The notes under the pieces: generated by a model
What the model was told of the DNA's origin: nothing
Seen by the model: only the letters and a program-made list of their open reading frames with translations
Database searches by the model: none
Source of the DNA: Gordionus sp. m RMFG-2023
Taxonomy: Eukaryota > Nematomorpha > Gordioida > Chordodea > Parachordodidae
Direction of reading: 5' to 3'
NCBI RefSeq assembly: GCF_954871325.1
Contig: NC_088777.1
Location: 17,895,366-17,959,365 of the forward strand
DNA length: 64,000 nt
Program-made: the position numbers and the translations under genes
Part shown: one piece after another, positions 24,001-31,276 of the stretch
Layout: each line of letters starts with the position of its first letter
Position numbering within the stretch: the stretch's first letter is position 1

Positions 24001-25145
24001 ACATTAATATTCAAATTAATAAACTATGTCTTAAAAAAATTGAAATGTGAAAAGTAAATATGCAACCGATTAAAAAATATAAATAATACTTTTTTGAAAA
24101 AAATTCGGAAATATTAAATTTTTTAAATAAATAAAAATAAAAAGTATTTTTAAAATTGAACGAACGTTAATCGAACGCGTTCGTCATAGAAAAGGAACGT
24201 GTTCACGTTCAAAGTTCGTCAAAAATTAAAGAAACGCCGTTCATCATTTTTTAAAAAAAAACGAATTTCGTTCATGAACGCGTTCGTTTACAACACTAAA
24301 ATTTAGTGATAAGAAAATTTATATTTAGGAAAGGAAAAAAAAATAAAGATGAGTTTATGGGGATTGGTGATTAAAAAATATATATGTAATATAACTGGTT
24401 TCTTCTTAATTATGGATTATGAAAGAATAATGTATAAAATTGTGATATAAATACTGGCAAAAGAATTGTAAATTTGATGTGAAATGTAGAAGTGGTAAAA
24501 TAATAGGGATTTATAGAAATTTCAAAATTAGTATATAATTTGAGTATTTGTAAAGAAGAATTTCATTGATTTATTTATGGTGTAGTTGAGGTGAAAATTG
24601 ATAAGGAAATCTATAAATAAAGATATGATTAAATTAAATTAAATAAAAAAATTGGCCTGATTGGAAGAAACATTGTATCATGGATAGTGCTACGTGATTA
24701 TGTGTTATGGATATATAAATAAATTTCTTCATATAAGGTTTTATCGCTTCGTTAAAAAGCAGAAAAAAAATGGGCAATTGGTTTTTAAATTTTGATTAAC
24801 CAAAGGTACCTTAAACTACAACATGACTGACACTAAAAACATCAAATTTGGCATTATATATCATTCACAAACTAAAAAAAAGTCAATTATTAAAAAATTA
24901 AAAAGAATGCCAATGTTATCATTTTAAAAAAATATCCTATTACATCTAATTTTGTGTAATTTTTTATTGTATACCATTAGGAAAGTACCGATGATATAAC
25001 TGCGATCCAAAATAATAACAATCAAAGCATGCTGTACAAAAATGATTCTCAAGAAAATTTGATTACCGCGCAAAGTAAAGAAGATCTAGATGAAGAATGG
25101 ATAACTATTGGCCCAAAATATAAAAATTTATATAGGAAGAACTAA
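11703..25145 (+). CDS. TSR2: TSR2 homologue, 18S pre-rRNA processing / eS26 escort factor (5 exons)
   Basis: TSR2 binds ribosomal protein eS26, delivers it to the 40S precursor and is needed for 20S-to-18S rRNA maturation. The gene model joins exons 11703-11756, 11797-11887, 11930-12021, 17717-17851 and 24981-25145, all with GT...AG introns and no stop, giving 178 residues (human and yeast proteins are about 190-205). Conserved features follow the family order: KWPSLKIAIEN spans introns 1, KWLSNVTFELM follows, then EIEDYLIEIIDNELD, YIEDDTLIQ|VSQDIYFVYELY across intron 3, and an acidic tail ending DLDEEWITIG. The human counterparts are WPALQIAVEN, KWLGGAV, EVEDFL, NEFDTVVEDGSL and VSQQL. The usual Gly-Gly after the first motif is absent. 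Introns 1 and 2 are 40 and 42 nt, while introns 3 and 4 are 5695 and 7129 bp and full of transposons. The start ATG at 11703 is the nearest in-frame one; a further upstream exon is possible. Confidence 0.85.
12288..12503. mobile_element. hAT MITE family 1 (TAGTGTTGTTAAA), copy in TSR2 intron 3
   Basis: A 216-bp near-palindromic element begins TAGTGTTGTTAAA, with subterminal TTTTGAGCC. The right arm ends GAGCCGTTTACTA, with six bases of the terminal repeat deleted. Identical 8-bp repeats TTGCTATG flank it (12280-12287 and 12504-12511). No coding capacity. Confidence 0.88.
12504..13030. other. AT-rich intron sequence
   Basis: TSR2 intron 3 sequence with no gene. A fragment of a GGCC-family MITE (GGGCCAGGCC then GCAGATTTCT) lies near 12723-12745. 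Confidence 0.4.
13009..13130. repeat. Chimeric MITE fragment
   Basis: A piece of MITE family 1 (AATGGCTAACTCAATATTT near 13015) runs directly into a GGCC-family end (AGAGACCTGCAGAGG near 13037). One MITE therefore probably inserted into the other. Only part of each remains. Confidence 0.55.
13207..13429. mobile_element. hAT MITE family 1, second copy in TSR2 intron 3
   Basis: A 223-bp element begins TAATGTTGTTAAATGGC and ends GCTGTTTAACAACACTA. Both arms carry the AAAAACGGCTAACTC / GAGTTAGCCGTTTTT inverted motif. A clear 8-bp flanking repeat is not preserved. Confidence 0.8.
13765..13975. repeat. Degraded GGCC-family and MITE-1 fragments
   Basis: Two copies of CAGGCC(C)(A/G)GCCTGGGT are separated by about 30 bp. 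They are followed by the right half of a family-1 MITE (GCAAAATCTTCAGGCTTG to TGGCTCAAATGGAGCG). Confidence 0.55.
14279..14538. mobile_element. hAT MITE family 2 (CAGARACCTGCAGG)
   Basis: A 260-bp element with inverted ends: CAGAAACCTGCAGGCC on the left, and the complement of GCAGGTCTCTG on the right. Perfect 8-bp repeats AGATAAAT flank it (14271-14278 and 14539-14546). The interior is built from alternating GGGCCAGGC-like and TTTTAAAA-like stretches. Related sequences recur near 4264, 13037, 14575, 26880 and 32668. Confidence 0.88.
14566..14845. repeat. GGCC-family MITE-like repeat
   Basis: It begins AGTGATCTGCATCGG and GGCCTGGCCC, and ends GGGCCTACTTTTCCAGATCTCT, so both ends carry an inverted GATCT(G) motif as in the 4264-5218 element. 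I saw no convincing target duplication. Confidence 0.55.
15045..16232 (+). pseudogene. hAT-D transposase relic (BED/hAT type), split by a MITE
   Basis: Plus-strand fragments follow the family order but are separated by stops and shifts. They are NGTPFKLINESGFKK near 15075, a beta-strand piece LISLKIDGI near 15215, then YTITTDNGANLIKM at 15408-15445 with the catalytic-fold Asp, RCDSPLQLVDYALR near 15612-15655, and after a MITE LTLADFYGIW with REIRILNN near 16080-16200. These correspond to the start of the catalytic domain, the TTDNGAN motif, the C-x2-H-type helix and the region before the hAT dimerisation domain. No dimerisation domain was seen. Older and more decayed than hAT-B. Confidence 0.75.
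15775..15968. mobile_element. hAT MITE family 1 inserted into hAT-D
   Basis: A shortened copy (TACTGTTAAATGGCTC ... AAGCCGTTTAGTAAAACTA). The flanks CTCGAGAG and TTGGAGAG match at 6 of 8 positions. It separates two parts of the hAT-D relic, so it is the younger insertion. Confidence 0.7.
16233..17184. other. Intron sequence with unassigned repeats
   Basis: Includes a GC-richer segment at 16250-16330 (GCGGGAGTCATG, CCCAATCTGGCTGGATAAT) that looks like a transposon end, and a GGCTGGGCTTT fragment at 16525-16560. Short overlapping open frames near 16905-17226 run on both strands and match nothing. Confidence 0.4.
17196..17353. repeat. Decayed hAT MITE family 1 copy
   Basis: It contains AGCCGATTTTTTAAA, the central ATCTCGAGGCTTA motif and TTTAGCCGTTTTTAACAAAC, in family order. 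The outer 20 bp of the left arm are lost. Confidence 0.6.
17717..17851 (+). CDS. TSR2: TSR2 exon 4
   Basis: This 135-bp exon (45 codons) sits between AAAAG| and |GTTTGA. It begins VSQDIYFVYELYCKKKYDE, which is the direct continuation of exon 3 in TSR2 proteins (human VSQQL...). It ends in an acidic linker, SEDSSHE. It lies 5.7 kb from exon 3 and is fully open in phase 0. Confidence 0.8.
18146..18293 (+). other. Unassigned exon-like open frame in TSR2 intron 4
   Basis: The frame lies between a TAA and a TGA and has no ATG near its start. It encodes about 48 residues with balanced composition, including LLRDCLRKYSHGIASLNG, ETFDGMF and LKFIVKF. The codon mix looks more protein-like than its AT-rich surroundings. 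I do not recognise a family. It may be a transposon exon or a relic of a processed gene. Confidence 0.3.
18840..19400 (+). pseudogene. Tc1/mariner-type transposase relic
   Basis: In mixed plus-strand frames, CGCMSAKGYV at about 19195-19215 matches the V-x-WGCMSAKG segment. TFLQDGSPCYTTNSIK at about 19300-19350 matches the FQQDNAPCHTA segment that holds the second catalytic Asp in DDE_3 / Tc1-mariner enzymes. Spacing between them is about right. The first Asp and the final Glu/Asp are not clear, and stops are frequent, so it is inactive. Confidence 0.6.
19470..20532. other. AT-rich intron sequence with a poly-G run
   Basis: No gene is seen. A near-pure G run lies at about 19477-19494. The 20040-20540 part is purine-rich with little coding character. 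Confidence 0.4.
20546..22919. mobile_element. Transposon with about 670-bp terminal inverted repeats
   Basis: The left arm (20546-21215) and right arm (22243-22919) are inverted copies over nearly their whole length. Examples are AAATCGACC and GGCCGACCATCTCAAAAATG near the tips and GGCGATATGTAAGCAGGC near the inner end. Tips are CTGGGTGATTC and CAGGGTAATTC. The 1-kb centre holds a minus-strand transposase-like relic. No clear target duplication is visible at the join with hAT-C. Confidence 0.85.
21265..22090 (-). pseudogene. Transposon protein of the DFSENY / TSHGKG family, broken
   Basis: Minus-strand fragments in order: CDFSENYAFIIED near 22085-22050, then a gap where the central catalytic stretch should be, then INLCYHQSNFGVEAEWHF, SATSHGKGPCDGLGGTLKR near 21905-21820, SGHILTSVDLYQFAKQN, a 60-residue helical part, DFWWLASVLKK near 21465-21435 and FLHPYGPSPSFFYPT near 21415-21370. 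The same motif series is frequent in uncharacterised proteins of AT-rich animals such as Hydra and aphids, and its long-TIR setting here supports a transposase role. I cannot name the superfamily. Frame breaks occur near 21990, 21480 and 21435. Confidence 0.7.
23170..23700 (-). pseudogene. hAT-C transposase relic
   Basis: The minus-strand pieces are SGLKYGQLLIDAVLNGINKRY (near 23640-23580), then ISAIIHPVFKLQWPW (near 23500-23450), then FFIEDVENGLEEDHLSQFF (near 23340-23280). The first two match the stretch before the hAT dimerisation domain, where a GI-KRF motif is followed by an A-x-x-L/I-H/D-P-x-F/Y-K motif. An insert of about 60 bp and stops separate them. The N-terminal half and the dimerisation domain are missing. 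Confidence 0.65.
24307..24980. other. AT-rich end of TSR2 intron 4
   Basis: No gene or named repeat is seen. It leads to the acceptor CCATTAG of TSR2 exon 5. Confidence 0.5.
24981..25145 (+). CDS. TSR2: TSR2 exon 5 (C-terminal tail)
   Basis: The acceptor CCATTAG is followed by 54 open codons and TAA. The tail is polar and Asn/Gln-rich and ends EDLDEEWITIG plus a Lys/Arg/Asn-rich tip. Fungal and animal TSR2 proteins also end in an acidic segment followed by a short hydrophobic-basic tip. Assignment rests on phase, orientation and this resemblance, so it is less certain than exons 1-4. Confidence 0.65.
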   Translation, partial: ESTDDITAIQNNNNQSMLYKNDSQENLITAQSKEDLDEEWITIGPKYKNLYRKN

Positions 25146-25240
25146 AATCTATATATTTCATATGATATCAATAAGTTTTAAATGATACTAATTATAAATA
25201 TTCCATTTTATAATATAATGTCATATAATTGATTGTTTAT

Positions 25241-25246
25241 AATAAA
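25241..25246 (+). promoter_or_regulatory. Candidate AATAAA polyadenylation signal of TSR2
   Basis: An AATAAA hexamer lies about 95 bp after the TSR2 stop. In DNA this AT-rich the match can easily be chance. Confidence 0.35.
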
Positions 25247-26151
25247 AATGTGAAAACTAATATTGTTATCTGCTAAAGGTATGCTTTGGGCGGCTTTTTC
25301 CACATCCATACTATGGGTGAGCGTGGTCAGGTTTTCTAAAATATTTTTAACATTGGATAGGTGGCGAGCGGATTAAAAAATTTAAATTAGTGGACCGGCG
25401 TAGGGGGGTGAATTTTTGAAATTTTTAGGCGAAATATCGACCGGGTTACCTTAGTCTATATATAGTCATAAAATATTTTTACAAGATAGGAGGTTAATTT
25501 TAATAAAAAAAATAAGCCTGAAACAAATATGAAATATATTTTTATTAGTTTATATAAAATATAATAAATTACTTGTATATACATGCATGGTAATAATTTA
25601 TTCCAAACAAGTATAAGAAATTTATTTATAAAAAGTAGACATATAGTTGATATTCCTCTATTATTTAGAATTAGTTACAAAATACTAGGTAAAATTCCAC
25701 TTTTACAGATATATTTAACGATTACATTAGATGCACTCTCAAGTGTTAAGGTGAAGCGATGTTTAGTAAAATAATACCAGCACTAAGTGTTCTTTTACAC
25801 TTAGAAATAGAAAATATCATACCTCGATCTCATACAAAATATATCGTCTTTGGGCTGGTTTATCGATTTTTTTGATAAAATTTATAACTTTGATTGGAAA
25901 ATTAAATATGCCTATAGTATTGTTTGTTCGTAGATTTTTAGGATTTTTTCACGTACAATTTCTTAGATAATTATTTAAAAATTAAAATGTAAAAGAAATA
26001 AGAGCAAATTTTTGTCTAGATATCAATTTAAAAGTGTTATTAAAAAGCAGAATTTTGCCTAATTATATTTTCCATTGTCCATGAAGTAAATAGCATTTAA
26101 TGTTACTTATGCATGGCATTATTCTATTACTCAGGATTTTTCAAAATCTAC
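25247..26151. other. Intergenic DNA downstream of TSR2
   Basis: A GC-richer patch at 25280-25450 (GGGCGGCTTTTTCC, GGTGGCGAGCGG, GACCGGCGTAGGGGGG) resembles a transposon end but has no partner I can find. A 63-codon ATG frame at 25583-25774 matches no family. Confidence 0.4.
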
Positions 26152-26159
26152 ATTATAAG

Positions 26160-26379
26160 TAGTGTTGTTAAATGGCTCGTTTTGAGCCGATTTTTAAAAA
26201 CTGCTAACTCAATATTTCGTCCAGAATATTACGCAAGCCTCAAGATTTTGCTCATAGAAGGAACAAAGGTCTAGGTATATATTATCGAAATCTCGAGGCT
26301 TAGGCAATATTTTCCTGGCTAAAATATTGAGTTAACCGTTTTAAAAAATCGGCTCAAAATGAGCCGTTTAACAACACTA
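26160..26379. mobile_element. hAT MITE family 1, best-preserved copy
   Basis: A 220-bp palindromic element with ends TAGTGTTGTTAAATGGC and GCCGTTTAACAACACTA. The arms carry CTCGTTTTGAGCCGATTTTT and its inverse. Perfect 8-bp repeats ATTATAAG flank it (26152-26159, 26380-26387). It could fold into a long hairpin with a short AT/GC-mixed loop and has no coding capacity. Use it as the family reference. Confidence 0.93.
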
Positions 26380-26387
26380 ATTATAAG

Positions 26388-26880
26388 AATTTAATGTTGC
26401 TGTGGGTTTTTTGTTATATCTATTTGTATGGTTCCAATAAGATCCCTCCACCTTTCATTTTTTATGATTTTATTGCATTTTATTTGTATTATTGCTAATT
26501 ACTATATTTATGACATTTTTACTAAAATGTTATTAAGTGAATGTTTAAATATAATTGTGATAATCTAAAAGGGGTTTTTGTAAATACATATACCATAGGT
26601 GTAGCCAGGGGGGGATCCCCTCTTCGAAATTTACCCATTCTCATAAATATCATTTTAAGCTAATAAAAATTTCCCCATACCTCCCTTCCTCCCCAACTCT
26701 CTTTCCCAAAAATGTATGTAATATATAACTATAAACACTCATTTGAAAGAAAATAGTAAAAGTGAATAATTTTTTAAAATAATAACGATAATTCATAATT
26801 TTTTTTTATGTTTAAAAAAGAGTGAAAACCAAAACTATTATTTAAAAAATGTAATAGCCAAAGTTCTACACAGTAGTGTT
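26388..26880. other. AT-rich intergenic DNA
   Basis: Nothing is recognised except a short patch at 26595-26625 (GTAGCCAGGGGGGGATCCCC) that resembles the C/G-rich tips of hAT-N1. Confidence 0.4.
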
Positions 26881-27165
26881 CTGCATTGGGCCTAATTTCC
26901 CAAGCTCGGTCTGATCCTGAACTAAATTTTTCTATTTGTCCAGAAATGCGCGACCCGAAATAAAAGTAAAAAATTATTTATCCTCCCATTTATTTAAGTA
27001 TAGAAAAATTTAATATTTTTTTTACTGTAAAAAATATTAAACCACTTGTTTCTTCCAAGAATTTAAAATATATCAATTTATTTGACAAAATTTAATTGAA
27101 ATCATTTTAAGCCCAACCCGGCTCGGTCGGGACTTGAGCCGACTATGTGATTTGCAGATCTCTTA
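26880..27165. repeat. GGCC/GATCT-family repeat
   Basis: It begins near TTCTGCATTGGGCC and ends GATTTGCAGATCTCTTAC. Subterminal AAGCTCGGTC and GGCTCGGTCGGG motifs point inward from both sides, as in the 4264-5218 element. No target duplication was seen. Confidence 0.5.
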
Positions 27166-28024
27166 CAAATACAATAGGTGATCTTAAATATCTCCAATAA
27201 AATTTATAGAGTAAAACTCAATCTAATTACTCCACTCCTCCACTAGCAAAATCCTGGCTAGTCCTATAACATAAAACATAATATGTTTAGTTTACAATTT
27301 ACCTTTTTTTTAAATAAAAACATTATTTAAAAAATTGGAACCAATGTGGTAACATTGTTGGTATTGATTGAATATAAATATTAATTTTTTTATCTTTTCA
27401 AGAGTTAATTTTTATTAAAACAAATATATAAATAATTTTAAAAAAATAAAAATTTAGCCTATTATGGAGAAAAGTGCAATAAAAATATAAACTATGCTTC
27501 ACCCATCTGCGATAGAGACGGCGAGAACCATTGGACATGACACTGGCCATTTGTATTTTAATAGATTTTTTAATTCTTTAGATCATATAATCTATTTTAT
27601 AAAGTTCATGATAGATAGCCAAAAGTACGATAAATTAAGCTAGGGGGCTCCGAAGTTATTTGTGATATGTCTTGAATAATATACGTAAATAAAAAATTTT
27701 AAGAGTTAACACATTTGAAATTGAATCGAAAATTAAACTGTATATTCACTTATCATATGGGCCCCCGAAGGAAGCGATAGGGTGTTCGCTTGACTATCTC
27801 TGAAAAATTATTAGTAAAATGTGCATTATTTATATTGAAATTTTGAGAATTTTTAAAACATTAAATTATAATATATGCAGATAAAGATATTTACAGTTTG
27901 TTTTAAAATTTATTTTAATATTATTATACTAATTAAATCCTAATTTTTCATTTCATATGAAAAACTTAAAAACTAGTTCAAAAAGGCAAATTGAATAATT
28001 AATTCAATGTTAATATTATATCTC
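27166..28024. other. AT-rich intergenic DNA
   Basis: No gene is seen. GC-richer scraps lie at 27500-27545 and 27755-27795 (GGGCCCCCGAAGGAAGCGATA), possibly transposon tips. Confidence 0.4.
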
Positions 28025-28695
28025 AGAACCAGGACCCTTTAAAATCTCAGGGGGCTCAACTAAAAAAAATTACCCCCCCCCCCAACTCCCTATTTTGTGA
28101 ACCTTCGGCCCGCATTTGCCCGGCCTTCGGCAGGGTTATATATTATAATATTACACTTTTTTTAATTGGAATGGCAAACTCTGAACAATTATTCTGAATT
28201 TCATCCTTTGCCATTTATTATGCATACAAATAATAAAAGTAAAACAATACAAGACATTTCTAAATATGATACTTTTTTAATACAAAATATTTATTTATTT
28301 ATTACAATATTAAATATTTTCGATCACAAATATAAAAAAAATTTTTGTCTAAAGAATTACAAGTGATTAAAAAGGTTAACCTAAATTGATAATGGTTTTA
28401 AAAAAACACAGGGCGATATAATTCTTAGCAAACTACATTAACAAAAGGTCATTAAACTAATATTACGTTGTGCTACCATTTTAGACAATTATTTATAGAA
28501 GTGACTAATAAGGAAAAATTTGTAGGCTAACCAAATCAATAATACTTGAAGAGGATAATATAAACGACTAATCCAAATCATAAGACTATATGGGTTAATG
28601 ATAGATACTGCCAATTCAACGTATAGCAATACCAACTAATTTGCTAAATACCGATCAAAATTTATTAAAATGTAATAGACTATTATTATTTAACA

Positions 28696-29465
28696 TATCG
28701 TCGGTCTAGAATTGGAGTGCTCCACTTGCGCAAAAGTTTAAAATGAGAAAATCAACATTAAAGTTTAAAATCAAATATAGGAAAAACTTATTGCTCAATT
28801 TAATTCAAAATTTCAGAGATAATTTATCATATTGTTAATTAATTATAGCCTAAAAAATTTTTAATCAAAAAATTTAAATATAAAATTATATATCATTTTT
28901 ATTAATTTTTTTTTTTTAATATTTGATAAAATCAAAATGCAAATGAAGCAAATATAACACTTTATGATTTTTTTTAATGTTATAAATGCTCCATTTACAT
29001 TTTTTTAAATTCAATAAATAAATTAACACTATATCTTTATTTATATTCTAATTTATTCTTACAATTAATAAAAATAGAAATAAGCAAGTGGATGAAGCCA
29101 CAATTTGTAATAATACAAATCCATTAGACTGGTGGAAATTAAATAAAAATAGATATCCAAAATTATCAAAAATTGCCAGAGATTATTTTGATTAAATAAA
29201 TAAATTTTATATTTACATCACCTAATAAATTCCTAGTTTAAAAAAAGAATTTGGATTCAGTAAAATTTTGAGAGTTGGTTCTTAGCGCTGTTTTTATGGA
29301 TGCAAATAGAGAAAAATTGACAGAGCTATAACTTTGGCAAAAATTAATATTTTTTAATCTAGTTTTTATTTATATATATATTAGGAATAAATAAGTTATT
29401 ATCCAGTTCTAACTCAAAAATTTTTCAAATGTCGAGTGGAGCACTCCAATTCTAGACCGACGATA
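28696..29465. mobile_element. Inner 770-bp element with 31-bp perfect inverted repeats
   Basis: Left TATCGTCGGTCTAGAATTGG plus GAGTGCTCCACT is matched exactly inverted at 29435-29465. The flanks allow a TA duplication (Tc1/mariner-like), but the AT-rich context makes this weak. The inside is AT-rich and holds a piece of a hAT dimerisation domain, so either it captured hAT sequence or it is itself an odd hAT derivative. Confidence 0.8.
29085..29195 (+). pseudogene. hAT C-terminal dimerisation fragment
   Basis: The plus-strand frame reads VDEATICNNTNPLDWWK then LNKNRYPKLSKIARDYFD and a stop. This is the classic start of the hAT dimerisation domain (NPLxWWKxNKxRYPxLSxLARDYL). The later SS-x-x-ER part is absent, since the stop at 29193-29195 and non-coding sequence follow. 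It lies wholly inside the 770-bp inverted-repeat element. Confidence 0.75.
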
Positions 29466-29556
29466 TATTATAACGGAATCACGTGGTCGAGTCTGGCCTC
29501 CTATATATCATCCGCCCAAGGACAGAACCGCCAAGTTGGAATAAGAAAAAAAATGA

Positions 29557-29627
29557 TTTTTGTTGGGAATTGGACCTAGAACCATCGGATTGGTAAGCGA
29601 CGCTCTTGCCGACTAGGCCACAGATGC
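29557..29627 (-). repeat. tRNA-like sequence, probably SINE or tRNA pseudogene
   Basis: On the minus strand it reads GCATCTGTGGCCTAGTCGGC, then AAGAGCGTCGCTTACCAATC. An intact A-box (TGGCCTAGTCGG) and a D-arm are followed by an anticodon-like loop TTACCAA (ACC, Gly-type). A B-box-like GGTCCAATTCC is mutated from GGTTCGANTCC. The anticodon and T stems contain mismatches, and the acceptor 3' half (CCCAACAAAAATC) does not pair with GCATCTG. A functional tRNA is unlikely. Confidence 0.5.
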
Positions 29628-31276
29628 TTTATATTAGTCGCGATTTTTCAAATATATATTATAAATAAATTTGGTAGTACCTATCCAGAAAAATAGACAT
29701 AATACAAATTTAATAGGCACTACCTTGAGGCATTATCTATCATTAATCGACTATAAGATGGTTAGACTTAGATGACATTATGAAGCAAGATAAGTAATCG
29801 AAAATATTATTGTGAGATATTAAATTTCTAAAAGATTATCTTCCATTTTTAATGATATATAAACGATAGACAGTTGACCTTTTTGCTCATCTATTTTGTG
29901 CAATCAAATGCTATCAAGCAGGAGTAATAATCTTAAATTAAAGCCACACAAATAATAGATGCTGGTTAATATGCAGTCATAGCCATGACACTCACTATGA
30001 AAACACTTATCAGAATTTATTATGTTGTATAAATTGATAAAACAAAAACACTAAAAATCTTGAAGAAATAATTATGTAAATATATTGGCACCTTAAGTTA
30101 TTTACACGACAAGAATGCCATATTAGAAATGAAACATTTTGTAGCTATAAGATAAGGGCCAGAGTAAATGCTAAAAGCAATTAAGATTTTATATATTATT
30201 GTCGCACCACCTCTAGTTATATATTATATCTTGAAATAATAGTAGTGTGTAATAATATCAAAAATATACTCGTATTAAAAATTTAACTCAAAACTGTTTT
30301 TCAAAGAAGAAGAAAAAAATAGCATTCCTAAAAACACGTTAAAAATAGAAGAAAAGATATCTAATAAGATTGTATCCATTGTGGGATGAATAAGAAGATG
30401 TTTAATTTTTATAATATTTTTAAATAAATAGATGGCGTTAAAGAATTGAATGCAAATTTTTACTTATATTTATTATCACAAACATTTATTAGTAAAATTT
30501 ATTAAAATATTAACCCATATACGTCTGTAAAAGTGGCATTTTACATAATTATTTTATAATCAATTTTATATAACAGAGGATTATCAACTATATGTCTACT
30601 TACTTTTTATAAAGAAATCTCTTATACTTATTTCGACCTTGTAAATATTTTTAGGGAAGAGGCATGGTAATTAAATTTAAAAATAAAATATAGTTGATTA
30701 GTGATTTTGAACTCGATTAATTACAATATTAAATTTGTTAATTTTCAATTAATAAATGATTATATTTATTTAATTAAGGTTATAAAATAATTTAAATAAT
30801 AAAAATCAATTAAACTTCAACTGTTAATGCTAAATTTTAGAAATTATGAGTGAGATTGATATTCCATTATATAACATAATTTGATTGCAAGCTGATATAA
30901 TGAATATAATTTATATGTATTAATCTAATCTAATAAATAAAATTGCACCCATTTAATAAAAATTCAAATAGTCTTATTAATTTTTAAATAACAAAATATA
31001 ATTTATACTTATTAATCTAATCTAATAATTAAAATAACACTCATTAATAGAAATTTAGATAGTCTAATTAATTTTTAAATAATAAAATCAAATCGATATA
31101 TAAGTTTAATAGAATTATAAAAGAAATAGTTCAAGGGGCTACAAAAAATTTATTTTTAGTTCAGGGGGATATTAGGGAGCTATTAAGGAAAAAAATTTTT
31201 TCGCTTCATGGTGCTATTCAAATTTTTCAGGGGGCTATAGCCCCTGCGCCCCTCCCCTAGTGACGCTACTTGAAAA

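Larger units (their letters stand above)
20541..24298. mobile_element. hAT-C: hAT element interrupted by a second transposon
   Basis: Perfect 8-bp repeats AAATTTAG at 20533-20540 and 24299-24306 flank the whole stretch. The outer ends are TAGTG on the left and, as reverse complement of the right, TAGTGTTGTAAACGAACGCG. Just after the left TAGTG a 2374-bp foreign transposon begins, and the left arm resumes at 22920 as CTGTAAAC ... GAACGCGTTC. Without the passenger, hAT-C is about 1.4 kb. It carries remnants of a hAT transposase on the minus strand. The terminal TAGTGTTGT is shared with MITE family 1, so hAT-C relatives may have mobilised those MITEs. Confidence 0.85.
28593..29748. mobile_element. 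MULE-like MITE with 9-bp target duplication
   Basis: The ends are GGTTAATGATAGATACTGCC and, as reverse complement of the right, GATTAATGATAGATAATGCC. Nine-base repeats GACTATATG (28584-28592) and GACTATAAG (29749-29757) flank it, and the uninterrupted sequence is present in hAT-N1 copy 1 near 6307. A 9-bp duplication is typical of MULEs. It encodes no MULE transposase. It contains a further inverted-repeat element and a tRNA-like stretch. Confidence 0.8.
28025..31276. mobile_element. hAT-N1 copy 2, carrying a nested insertion
   Basis: Co-linear with the 5747-7734 element: the left side has AATCTCAGGGGGCTCAAC and TGCCCGGCCTTCGGC, and the right side has TTTTTCAGGGGGCTATAGCCCC and CCCCTAGTGACGC. 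The extreme tips are decayed and no target duplication can be recognised, so it is the older copy. It is interrupted at 28593-29748 by another element. Near 30910-31090 a stretch of about 110 bp containing TCTTATTAATTTTTAAATAA is repeated in tandem relative to copy 1. Confidence 0.82.

Noticed and set aside
25583-25774. 63-codon ATG frame downstream of TSR2
   Set aside because: No recognisable domain, AT-biased residues and no splice or polyadenylation context beyond chance.
29557-29627. Functional tRNA-Gly gene
   Set aside because: Mutated B-box, mismatched anticodon and T stems, and no acceptor pairing.
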